The notes under the pieces are model-generated. The model was not told the origin of the DNA and did no database searches. It worked only from the letters and a program-made list of their open reading frames with translations. The position numbers and the translations under genes are program-made. Source: Candidatus Zixiibacteriota bacterium (GTDB taxonomy: Bacteria; Zixibacteria; MSB-5A5; GN15; FEB-12). From it: a stretch of DNA of 9,864 bases. The stretch lies in assembly GCA_022564135.1 (NCBI GenBank), contig JADFLZ010000049.1, positions 1 through 9,864 of the forward strand. The letters are read 5' to 3'. The first letter of the stretch is position 1. Each line of letters opens with the position of its first letter. Positions 1 through 6,408 of the stretch are shown one piece after another.

Positions 1-810
1 AACTTTACCAGACATTTTCTTAAGGGTCTCTCTAAGGGAATTAAATTGGCTCTTAATCTGTTCGGTCAAAACACCTGCATCTTCTGATATGGTTTCATTT
101 CGTTTAATCTTTCTTACTTCAGACATAAGGCTCTTAAGACTAGACATTTTGCTCATCATTTCTGTTACCTTCATACCAACAGTATCAAAAGGAGATCCGC
201 CATTAGAAAGATGGCGTGCCATTGCTCGAGCACCGTGCAAATTATTCTCTGCTACTTTAAAACGTTCACCGCCTTTTGTTTCAACAAAAATAGCTTGGAT
301 ATTTCGGCTTCGCGAGCCAAATTTATCCTCATTTACTTTGCCAGAGTGTCTAATAATAATTCGACATTCTCCAACCTTTTGGTAGCTTGAGCGGGTTGTA
401 CCAGTCATTCCAACCTTTCCCTCAGTAACGTTTATCTCGCTCATTTTATTTTCCTCTTTTACCGTTTTGTCATGGGCAAAATCTTTTAATGATAATTCTC
501 TGCCATAAGTTCTGATATCGTAAGCCATGTTATCGCCTGCTTGATTTGCAACTATACGCAATCTTTTACCTACTTTATCTTCAAATTTTTGTAAATCTAC
601 CCCTTGACTTAACGAAACATTCAAATTCGATTTTTCATTTCCCGCTTCATGTACAGTAATCATAATTTTATCTGGCGTCGTGAAAAATTTTCGAGCTTGT
701 GCCTTATCATAAACTCGATTATTATCTTCATCATACATTTCAACCATATATCCCGCTGACATAAGTATATCCGCGACATTTTCACTAACTATATGAAATG
801 GTACAGTCAT
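1..810 (-). CDS. Probable T4-like phage structural/accessory protein, 3' end beyond window
   Basis: The frame is open from an ATG at 810 to the left edge, giving 270 visible residues with no stop, so the C-terminus is missing. The start is well supported: a GGGG Shine-Dalgarno-like run lies five bases upstream, and the gene begins 40 bases after the terminase stop. Residues 1-110 are a mixed alpha/beta-looking region. Residues 148-205 form a distinctive block containing CRIIIRHSGKVNEDKFGSRS and then GARAMARHLSNGG, reached through a stretch ending in GGERFKVAENN. Residues 211-270 are Met/Lys/Ser-rich and probably helical or coiled coil. From memory the GERF...ARAMARH block resembles uncharacterised virion-associated proteins of marine T4-like myoviruses, but I cannot name a gene. 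The position directly after terL fits the virion-morphogenesis cluster, although canonical T4 order would put the tail-sheath gene here. A function as a structural protein is inference only. Confidence 0.72.
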   Translation of the reverse strand, partial: MTVPFHIVSENVADILMSAGYMVEMYDEDNNRVYDKAQARKFFTTPDKIMITVHEAGNEKSNLNVSLSQGVDLQKFEDKVGKRLRIVANQAGDNMAYDIRTYGRELSLKDFAHDKTVKEENKMSEINVTEGKVGMTGTTRSSYQKVGECRIIIRHSGKVNEDKFGSRSRNIQAIFVETKGGERFKVAENNLHGARAMARHLSNGGSPFDTVGMKVTEMMSKMSSLKSLMSEVRKIKRNETISEDAGVLTEQIKSQFNSLRETLKKMSGKV

Positions 811-840
811 TTTTACCCCAATCAGATTTCTATACAGTTA

Positions 841-848
841 TATTTATT
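841..848 (-). promoter_or_regulatory. Possible T4-type late promoter element
   Basis: On the minus strand this reads AATAAATA, one mismatch from the T4 late -10 consensus TATAAATA. It sits in the 40-base gap between the terminase stop and the next start, about 30 bases ahead of the ATG at 810. In AT-rich DNA such a match is weak evidence. I did not see an exact TATAAATA on the minus strand elsewhere in the phage half. Confidence 0.2.
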
Positions 849-850
849 AT

Positions 851-2437
851 TTAGGTAACTATCAACGGCATAGGATCACGCTCTTCGTCACCTAACTCAA
901 TAATCTCGGCAAGCTTCTCATATGTTTCTTGATCATAATTCTGTACTTCATTTAAAATTCGCATACATAAAAGAGCTGATAATACAATATCATCACGTTG
1001 ATTTGTTTTAGCCCTGAATGATCGATTTGATCGGACAAATGATTTCAACTCCAGTGCCAGATTTTTTGATCGAACTTCCATACGTCCACTTTCAATTAAT
1101 GATTTTAATCTAGCGCAAGATTCAATTTTTGTTTTATGAGTAGTAGTGAATCCTTTTCTTTTCTTTTTAGGTTCATGTACAAAGAATCCAGGAAACAACT
1201 CTTCACCAGTACTATCTATAACTTGAAGGACGGCTTCCCCAAGAGAATTATTTTCACAAGACCAATAGATCTCTGTTCTACCTTCATGATCTGGATTTGT
1301 TTTTAAGTCCCTATGAAGTTTACCCAATATATCCATCAACACTCTAACCTGCCCTCTAACATCAGTTTTATTATGAGTCCATTCAGCAACTTGGATAAAT
1401 TCAGGCAACATCCATACAGTTATAGCAGCATTATCACCACCTGTTCCCATACTTGGATCTAATCCAGCAATATAAATCCGATTTGGAAGAACTGGATTAT
1501 ACCAACGAACCCGGCCAAGTGACTCTATAGGTTCTTGACCTAAAAGTCCTCTAAGAACGTGAGAATCAATTAAAGTTTCCTCAAATGATATGAATTCACA
1601 CAAAAATTCGCGTTCCCACCTATCGTCTCCCAGTTGCGATCGCATTTTTCTTTCAAAGTCATCATGGCTTTCGGGTCTAGGAACTCGCTTCCAATCAATC
1701 GTAAACGATTTGAAATCGTTACTTCCAAGACCGTCTGATCTTTCATCACCATACTCATCAGCTGTCTTATTCGCTTCTCTCCAAATCTGAGCAAACTGGT
1801 CTGTTTCAGAATTTGGCGTTGATGTAATAATACAATCACCACCTGTAGATAGTGTTGGTGCTAATGAAGTCCAGAATTCTGTTGCCATTCCTGCATCAAC
1901 AAACGCAAACTCATCGAGGTAAATGAGAGATAATGACAAGCCACGTCCAGTTTTTTCTGTGGTTGCTTGGCTTATAATTCTCGAACCATTATCAAAAGTA
2001 ATTGAATGTTTATTGTATTCTATAACTCCAGCTCTTAAAAAATCCGGAAAAAATTCATACGCATATCGAATTCGTTGCATAATTTCTGCGGCGCCAGAAA
2101 ATTGATGGGCTGCTACCAAAATAGTCGTGTCAGCTGTAAACATTGCCTTCCATAGTAGAAAACCAGCAGCACATGTTGTCTTTCCACTCTGACGTGGTAG
2201 CAATGCTATAGCAAATCTATTTTCTGAATATAATTTAATTAAATCTCGTTGATAGTCATACAGATGAAACTCAATGCCACCCTGTGTTGGGTGTTGAATT
2301 TTCATATAATTTTCAAGAAAATAAACGGGATCCTTCAAGCACTTTTTCAGTTCTTGAAGTTTAAATCGGTTATATGTTGTTTTTATATGGCCTCTTTTAA
2401 CTAAAGAGGTATCTACAGTATGTCGTGTTACTGCCAT
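851..2437 (-). CDS. terL: T4-like phage terminase large subunit (gp17/TerL), complete
   Basis: This is the DNA-packaging motor: an ATPase that translocates phage DNA into the prohead and a nuclease that cuts the concatemer. At 528 residues it is near the length of gp17 in marine T4-like phages and shorter than the 610 of T4. The ATPase domain carries Walker A RQSGKTT at 82-88, Walker B SLIYLDE with catalytic E176 at 170-176, and the coupling motif TSTPN at 205-209. The C-terminal RNase H-like nuclease shows the expected acidic residues: D327 in IAGLDPSMGTGGD, E395 in CENNSLG, and the RDD pair at 481-483 before a helix. A basic loop KKKRKG lies at 424-429. It therefore looks catalytically complete. 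The start ATG lies 13 bases after the stop of the truncated paralogue, with a GAGAG ribosome-binding-like stretch overlapping that stop region, so the two are probably co-translated. No small terminase (gp16) was recognised nearby. Confidence 0.95.
   Translation of the reverse strand: MAVTRHTVDTSLVKRGHIKTTYNRFKLQELKKCLKDPVYFLENYMKIQHPTQGGIEFHLYDYQRDLIKLYSENRFAIALLPRQSGKTTCAAGFLLWKAMFTADTTILVAAHQFSGAAEIMQRIRYAYEFFPDFLRAGVIEYNKHSITFDNGSRIISQATTEKTGRGLSLSLIYLDEFAFVDAGMATEFWTSLAPTLSTGGDCIITSTPNSETDQFAQIWREANKTADEYGDERSDGLGSNDFKSFTIDWKRVPRPESHDDFERKMRSQLGDDRWEREFLCEFISFEETLIDSHVLRGLLGQEPIESLGRVRWYNPVLPNRIYIAGLDPSMGTGGDNAAITVWMLPEFIQVAEWTHNKTDVRGQVRVLMDILGKLHRDLKTNPDHEGRTEIYWSCENNSLGEAVLQVIDSTGEELFPGFFVHEPKKKRKGFTTTHKTKIESCARLKSLIESGRMEVRSKNLALELKSFVRSNRSFRAKTNQRDDIVLSALLCMRILNEVQNYDQETYEKLAEIIELGDEERDPMPLIVT
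1769..2380 (-). repeat. Terminase ATPase core, copy 2 of an imperfect direct repeat
   Basis: Codons 20-223 of the complete terminase align without a gap to codons 127-330 of the upstream truncated gene, at a constant DNA offset of 745 bases. By hand I count 152 of 204 identical residues. An identical 23-base run is shared at 1824-1846 and 2569-2591. Outside these codons the two genes are unrelated at the N-terminus, and only this copy has the nuclease half. Confidence 0.85.
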
Positions 2438-2450
2438 ATCTTATTTTCTC

Positions 2451-3503
2451 TCACGTCTTTGAAAATGTTTTAAATCCATTCGCTCCAACTCCGTTTTTAT
2501 CAACAATCAAACTATTTGCTTCTTTCCAAATTTGTGCAAACTGATCTGTTTCTGCATTTGGTGTTGACGTAATAATACAATCACCACCTGTGGATAATGT
2601 TGGTGCTAATGACGTCCAGAATTCTGTTGCCAATTCAGGATTGACGAACGCAAATTCATCGAGGTAAATAAGGGACAATGACCAACCACGACCAGTTTTC
2701 TCTGTTATACGTTGTCCTATAATTTTTGAACCATTTTCAAATGTAATTAAATGTTTATTATATTCGATAATATTTTCTTTCAAAAACTCTGGCAATAATT
2801 CATATGCATACCTAATTTTTTGCATAATTTCTGTCGAGCCAATGAATTGATGTGAAGCAATCAAAATTGTTTCATTTGTATTAAACATTGCTTTCCATAG
2901 TAGAAAACCTGCGGCGCATGTTGTCTTTCCGCTCTGACGTGGTAACCGAGCGATTATAAACCGATTATCCATATAAGTATTGATTAAATCCTGTTGATAA
3001 TCATATAAATTAAAATCAACTTCACCTTTTGTTGGGTGTTGAATCTTCATATACTTATCAATAAAATAAATCGGATTTTTTGAACATTGTTTAAACTCTT
3101 GTAGTTTAAATCGGTCGTATACTGTTTTTTCAATGTGTTTTTCTTCTAATTTTTCAACACTTGAACTAATACCATCATCATTTACGGAAAAAAAAGCGTG
3201 TCGAACTCCTATTGGATATTTTTCTTGTTCTGCTGTGACTTCTTTTTTAAACCGTTCTATATATTTTAGTGCTCGATGATTTGGCATTCTACCTGTATGC
3301 ACATACCAAGCTAAAATACAATCATCTTCAAGATTAATGACTTCAACATTACACTCAGGAATAACATTAACAGTTTTCCCTTGATCTTCATATTGTTTCT
3401 TTAAATCGTTATATGCTTCTCTAACTATTGTTGAAAGTGTTCCATTAATATATTCTTCATATACCTTAGGAGGTAATTTTACTAATACAATTTCATCTTT
3501 CAT
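2451..3503 (-). CDS. Truncated terminase-like ATPase with a novel N-terminal extension
   Basis: This 350-residue protein has a gp17-type ATPase core but no nuclease domain. Residues 127-330 match the neighbouring complete terminase and keep every ATPase motif: Walker A RQSGKTT at 189-195, Walker B SLIYLDE at 277-283 with E283, and TSTPN at 312-316. The homology ends at GFKTF and the frame stops three codons later, before the rest of the ATPase subdomain II and the nuclease. Residues 1-126 replace the 19-residue leader of the complete copy with an extension I do not recognise, containing LAWYVHTGRMPNHRALKYIE around 64-83. The start has a good AGGA site (AAGGATAATAAATG). It follows the 92-residue gene by 12 bases. 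A T8 run lies within codons 104-106, near where the extension meets the terminase homology. The intact motifs suggest recent origin or retained function. It could be an ATPase-only partner, a regulatory subunit, or a decaying duplicate. Confidence 0.85.
   Translation of the reverse strand: MKDEIVLVKLPPKVYEEYINGTLSTIVREAYNDLKKQYEDQGKTVNVIPECNVEVINLEDDCILAWYVHTGRMPNHRALKYIERFKKEVTAEQEKYPIGVRHAFFSVNDDGISSSVEKLEEKHIEKTVYDRFKLQEFKQCSKNPIYFIDKYMKIQHPTKGEVDFNLYDYQQDLINTYMDNRFIIARLPRQSGKTTCAAGFLLWKAMFNTNETILIASHQFIGSTEIMQKIRYAYELLPEFLKENIIEYNKHLITFENGSKIIGQRITEKTGRGWSLSLIYLDEFAFVNPELATEFWTSLAPTLSTGGDCIITSTPNAETDQFAQIWKEANSLIVDKNGVGANGFKTFSKT
2514..3125 (-). repeat. Terminase ATPase core, copy 1 of an imperfect direct repeat
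   Basis: This is the partner of the repeat at 1769-2380, inside the truncated gene. Similarity is strongest around the Walker B to TSTPN region, where 50 of 57 residues are identical, and lower before Walker A, where 47 of 69 are identical. This gradient fits either selection on the motifs or local gene conversion. Confidence 0.85.
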
Positions 3504-3515
3504 TTATTATCCTTA

Positions 3516-3794
3516 TTATAGCTTAAATTCGTAATATTTAGATATCACTTCAAAATTCGATGGAGAAATAATTTCTATGTTTTCAATCTGAACGCTATGT
3601 ATTGGCGCTTCTATATTTTCGATCCAGTAGTCAATAAATTTGTGCATACGTGGGTATTTAGGAGGGCAATCTAATGTTTGCCATAAAAATTCTTGTAGAA
3701 GTGATTGATAATCGGGGAGTCGATACACTACAAGAATAGTTGTTAGACGAAATTGATCATTTAGCTGTTGATAAAAGTCTTTATCGGCTTTCAT
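3516..3794 (-). CDS. Small conserved-looking T4-like phage protein, unknown function
   Basis: This is a 92-residue protein with no signal peptide or membrane segment. The core, about residues 15-70, is rich in aromatics: FRLTTILVVYRLPDYQSLLQ, then EFLWQTLD, a PPKYPR turn, KFIDYWIENIEAPIHSV, and a hydrophilic C-terminus. It starts five bases after the stop of the preceding gene, with AGGT upstream as a weak ribosome-binding site, and ends 12 bases before the truncated terminase gene, so it belongs to the same operon. From memory, similar short proteins with a LPDY...LLQEF...W pattern occur near the terminase genes of marine T4-like phages, but I know no assigned function. Its place just before the terminase is where T4 carries the small terminase gp16. 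It is much shorter than T4 gp16 (164 residues) and shows no coiled-coil core, so I do not call it gp16. Confidence 0.7.
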   Translation of the reverse strand: MKADKDFYQQLNDQFRLTTILVVYRLPDYQSLLQEFLWQTLDCPPKYPRMHKFIDYWIENIEAPIHSVQIENIEIISPSNFEVISKYYEFKL

Positions 3795-3799
3795 AGGAA

Positions 3800-4252
3800 C
3801 TACCTACGCAATGATTTCTTTGAGTGTCTTATTGCGTTTCTGCTAATTCTCTGAACGCCAGTCAATCCCTGGAATGGAAGAACACTTTGTTTAAAAGAAT
3901 ACCTGCGTTTTCTTTCACCTTCATCAAATTCTGTTCCAAGATCGTCAACATTAGCTCGTATTTTATCTTTATCTGGTTCTGCCAGACCTGCTTGCTGAAC
4001 ATTTTCTTCGCCAGTAATAACACCTATTACTTGTTCTGCATTTTTGCCCACTACTTCACCCGGATTAGACTTCGCTTTCTTTTCGAGCTCGTTACCAGCT
4101 TTTTCAATTTCTCTTCGTTTGATTGGACTTAATGTTTTTGGAACAACCGTCGCAACAAGTTCACCAATTTTAGCGGGATCTAGTTCTTTCAAGTCTTTTT
4201 TCTCAACTCCAATTTCAGGTTTTGGACACTGCTTAAGCTCATCGTTTGCCAT
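3800..4252 (-). CDS. Hypothetical charged phage protein
   Basis: This 150-residue protein is not one I recognise. It is strongly charged and probably largely helical or disordered. Residues 1-30 hold Lys/Glu-rich segments, 43-63 is a helix-like KRREIEKAGNELEKKAKS region, and 85-115 is acidic. The C-terminal third is basic: GERKRRYSF around 112-120 and the ending RHSKKSLRR at 142-150. It has no signal peptide or transmembrane segment. The start ATG is preceded by purine-rich sequence (AAGAAGAAAG) without a strong Shine-Dalgarno site. An 83-base gap separates it from the glycosylase-like gene upstream, whereas the next gene follows after five bases, so it may be the first gene of the terminase transcription unit. 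The basic tail would suit binding to nucleic acid or an acidic protein surface; this is speculation. Confidence 0.65.
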   Translation of the reverse strand: MANDELKQCPKPEIGVEKKDLKELDPAKIGELVATVVPKTLSPIKRREIEKAGNELEKKAKSNPGEVVGKNAEQVIGVITGEENVQQAGLAEPDKDKIRANVDDLGTEFDEGERKRRYSFKQSVLPFQGLTGVQRISRNAIRHSKKSLRR

Positions 4253-4335
4253 TTTGATTCTTTAACTTTCTTCTTTAAAAGTATTTTTCACACCGATTTT
4301 GCAACCTTTGGAACATAATACCGTAAATGATATAG

Positions 4336-5019
4336 TTATATCTTCTGTTTTACCGAATTAATGCTTGACATTGTAACTATTTCTTGATATTTTTTCCAAA
4401 AATAATTGTCAATGATGATTGCAGGGTATCCCAGTTCTGTACTGGCCTTTTCAATAAGTTCTATTGCGTCAATGTCATTTACTTCTCTTTCTATTATTGT
4501 CGAAACAGCTCTTCTAATGTGTACATCTGGTTTGACGGTTGGCACACCAAGCATCATTCTAAGATATTGAAATGTTGCTAGGCCTATCCCCTTAACCCCA
4601 AAAATTTTATAATCAAGCACCGTGCAGCTTGAAGCCCAATGTTTCATCGATTCTAAATCACTTTTTTCTTTTAAGTCACCTGCGTAACTAATAAATCGGA
4701 GTGCAAGATCTCCTAAAATTAGAACTCTCGACTCATGGTTATAATTCCAAATCCTGCAAAATCCTTCAATTGAGGACACGCTAATTAAGTCTAAAAGTTG
4801 ATTCAAATTTTGTACTTGTGGAAAGTCCTTCTCGAACCCTTTTACTCTTGGAACTACGAAAGCATAGTACTTTCGTCTTATCGACAAGACAGCATCAAGC
4901 AAAACTAGTACTGGATTTTCGTACTTGAACTCTTCAGACGTTTCTGCAGGTTCCAGCTCTAGTTTCCTTAACATTGCAACTAGTGCTTGAACATCACGGT
5001 CATTCACGGCTACTTTCAT
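4336..5019 (-). CDS. HhH-GPD superfamily DNA glycosylase-like protein
   Basis: This 227-residue protein is likely related to base-excision-repair glycosylases. Its C-terminal half has the helix-hairpin-helix GVKGIGLATFQYLRMMLG at 141-158. This is followed by the GPD-type loop VKPDVHIRRAV at 162-172, where D165 occupies the position of the conserved catalytic aspartate. The lysine that bifunctional EndoIII/OGG enzymes carry in the hairpin (GVGRKTA) is absent, with alanine or threonine there instead, so a monofunctional glycosylase is more likely. The four C-terminal cysteines of the EndoIII/MutY iron-sulfur cluster are also absent. The damaged base cannot be predicted. A purine-rich AGGGA lies upstream of the start, but about 14 bases away. 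The gene sits at the phage-bacterium boundary, 83 bases before the phage genes and about 225 bases after the BamB-like gene, so it could belong to either. It could also be a structural HhH homologue without glycosylase activity. Confidence 0.8.
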   Translation of the reverse strand: MKVAVNDRDVQALVAMLRKLELEPAETSEEFKYENPVLVLLDAVLSIRRKYYAFVVPRVKGFEKDFPQVQNLNQLLDLISVSSIEGFCRIWNYNHESRVLILGDLALRFISYAGDLKEKSDLESMKHWASSCTVLDYKIFGVKGIGLATFQYLRMMLGVPTVKPDVHIRRAVSTIIEREVNDIDAIELIEKASTELGYPAIIIDNYFWKKYQEIVTMSSINSVKQKI

Positions 5020-5074
5020 TCTTATTCACATTCCCTAAACACTACTAATTAAGTGAGTAGCAGACTTTTGCCAT

Positions 5075-5097
5075 ACTTCGACTCCGCTCAGCATGAC
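5075..5097. repeat. Dispersed intergenic repeat, short copy
   Basis: The plus strand reads ACTTCGACTCCGCTCAGCAT plus GAC; the complement is the GTCATGCTGAGCGGAGTCGAAGT form of a repeat common between genes of many diderm bacteria. It shares its two halves with the second copy at 5155-5206, apart from one substitution (GCATGAC against GGATGAC). Its presence marks this stretch as bacterial rather than phage DNA. Confidence 0.65.
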
Positions 5098-5120
5098 TAT
5101 ACCTACCCCGTTTTGTGGGC

Positions 5121-5140
5121 GGCAGATGTCCTCATCTGCC
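5121..5140. repeat. Perfect inverted repeat (hairpin) between the repeat copies
   Basis: GGCAGATG and CATCTGCC form a perfect 8-bp stem around a TCCT loop. Neither strand has a T-run immediately after the stem, so it does not look like an intrinsic terminator. It lies about 105 bases downstream of the BamB-like stop codon and is flanked by the two dispersed repeats, so it is probably part of the same repetitive intergenic element. It could still protect the 3' end of that transcript. Confidence 0.6.
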
Positions 5141-5154
5141 CCGTGACATAACAC

Positions 5155-5206
5155 ACTTCGACTCCCTCGATTAGGCTTCGGGACTTTGTCCGCTCAGGAT
5201 GACGGG
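5155..5206. repeat. Dispersed intergenic repeat, long copy
   Basis: This begins with ACTTCGACTC and ends with CGCTCAGGATGAC, as the copy at 5075-5097 does, but with about 26 extra bases between the halves (CCTCGATTAGG...GACTTTGTC). On the complement it reads GTCATCCTGAGCGGACAAAG and so on to GAGTCGAAGT, a well-known style of bacterial intergenic repeat. The two copies are in the same orientation. Confidence 0.65.
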
Positions 5207-5244
5207 AACCAATCTCTTCTATCTCAGAATCTTTATATATATAC

Positions 5245-6408
5245 TTATTTAATCGAGACCGTTTCGAGGCTTGAGCTTGAGTTCGAGCCTAAGCAAAGCA
5301 GCTCCCCTTTGGCTGTGGCCACAAAGATATACCGGCCATCGGAAACTGGCGAAAACAGAATTGCCCCGGCCAGCTCACGGCGGGCGGAAATCAGGCCGTC
5401 ATCGGCTCTCAAGCTGTATAAAATTCCCGACATTGTCCCAAAGAGAACGTAATCACCGACAACAATTGCTGAAGAGCGGATAACGTCGCCGGGTGCAAAC
5501 TCCCAGACAATCTCGCCGTTGTCAGTGTTCAGGGCGTAAAATTTGCCGTCGGTGCTGCCAACGTATAACAGACCGCCTGCAAGTGCCGGCCCCGCCCAGA
5601 ATTTGGCATCGAGCTTATTTTTCCAGACAACCTCGCCGCTGTCAAGCTCCAGGGCATAAACATTGCCGCTGTAATCAGCCAGATAAATTTTGTCATCAAT
5701 GGCAGCAGCACCTAAAACCGGGGCCTCAAGCTCAGTTACGAAAACTTCTTCGCCGTCAGAGGCGTCAAGCGCCAGCAATTGGCCGCCATCGGTCGCCTGC
5801 ACTATCAAATCCCCGTTACTGCTCGGAGGCGCCGCCAGACGCGTCTCTGAGTGGTATTCCCAGCCGGTCTCCCCTGTGTTGATATCGAGAGCATAGATAG
5901 TGCCTTCGCTTGAGCTGACTATCAAAAACGAATCAACTACTATCAAACCGGCGGTGACATCTTTGATTTTCCTGTCCCAGATTTTTTTCTTATTTAAAAG
6001 GTTCAGGCACCGAAGCCGGCTCAAGCGGGGAGCTTCGAAAAAGAAACCGAGACTGTCCTTTATAATCATGCCTGACTGGGGGTGTCTTTTGGAACGGACA
6101 TATCCACGAGACAAACCGGTGGCGGCTTCGAAGATTTCTATTTTACGTTTGCTGCCGGGATATATCAAATAACCCTTAGAAATTGTCAGCGGGCCGGACG
6201 GTTTGTTTCGAAAGGAATTCTCCCAGACAACATCAAGCTTCCCTGAAAAAGTTCCGGGTCGGGCGCCGCCGCTGTCTATATTGTATTTATAAAAGGCCCA
6301 CTCCGACGACTCTTCGATAGACTCACGCGGCATCTTGAACTTATTTGAGCAGCTGCTTAAAACAAAAAGCAATATGAGCAGAAGAAAGTACTGAGCTGTT
6401 CGTTTCAT
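5245..6408 (-). CDS. BamB-like PQQ-type beta-propeller lipoprotein
   Basis: This is a predicted outer-membrane-anchored lipoprotein. From the ATG at 6408 it begins MKRTAQYFLLLILLFVLSSC, a short basic N-region, a hydrophobic core and a lipobox LSSC with the lipidated Cys at residue 20. The rest is a beta-propeller. DG/SG-x-x-YAL-x-x-x-G-E-x-x-W repeats recur with a period of about 40 residues, starting near residues 168, 207, 247, 287, 327 and 367, for example SGNVYALELDSGEVVW and DGKFYALNTDNGEIVW. The size (387 residues) and layout match BamB, the scaffold lipoprotein of the outer-membrane beta-barrel assembly machine, though many PQQ-propeller proteins share this fold. The start at 6408 overlaps the preceding stop as TGATG, indicating translational coupling. 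An in-frame ATG at 6420 would add MELL and is less likely. The neighbouring barrel protein is a plausible partner. Confidence 0.85.
   Translation of the reverse strand: MKRTAQYFLLLILLFVLSSCSNKFKMPRESIEESSEWAFYKYNIDSGGARPGTFSGKLDVVWENSFRNKPSGPLTISKGYLIYPGSKRKIEIFEAATGLSRGYVRSKRHPQSGMIIKDSLGFFFEAPRLSRLRCLNLLNKKKIWDRKIKDVTAGLIVVDSFLIVSSSEGTIYALDINTGETGWEYHSETRLAAPPSSNGDLIVQATDGGQLLALDASDGEEVFVTELEAPVLGAAAIDDKIYLADYSGNVYALELDSGEVVWKNKLDAKFWAGPALAGGLLYVGSTDGKFYALNTDNGEIVWEFAPGDVIRSSAIVVGDYVLFGTMSGILYSLRADDGLISARRELAGAILFSPVSDGRYIFVATAKGELLCLGSNSSSSLETVSIK

Noticed and set aside
89..385. Plus-strand open frame of 98 codons
   Set aside because: It lies wholly inside the minus-strand frame 810-1, whose protein has coherent conserved-looking blocks and a good ribosome-binding site. 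The plus-strand product looks like antisense shadow.
1570..1842. Minus-strand frame of 90 codons within the complete terminase
   Set aside because: It is an alternative frame overlapping the conserved terminase reading frame and shows no independent signal.
4336..5019. Classical EndoIII (Nth) or MutY
   Set aside because: The C-terminal Cys cluster for the iron-sulfur centre is absent and so is the EndoIII hairpin lysine. Only the general HhH-GPD signature supports a call.
5121..5140. Rho-independent terminator after the BamB-like gene
   Set aside because: The stem is perfect, but no T-run follows it on either strand and it is about 105 bases past the stop codon.
5020..5244. CRISPR array or tRNA-based attachment site
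   Set aside because: There are only two unequal repeat copies without regular spacers, and I see no cloverleaf-forming sequence or flanking duplication.
5493..5882. Plus-strand frame of 129 codons, rich in Arg, Cys and Gln
   Set aside because: It is the antisense of the propeller-repeat gene. Its repetitive composition is a by-product of the 40-residue repeats on the other strand.
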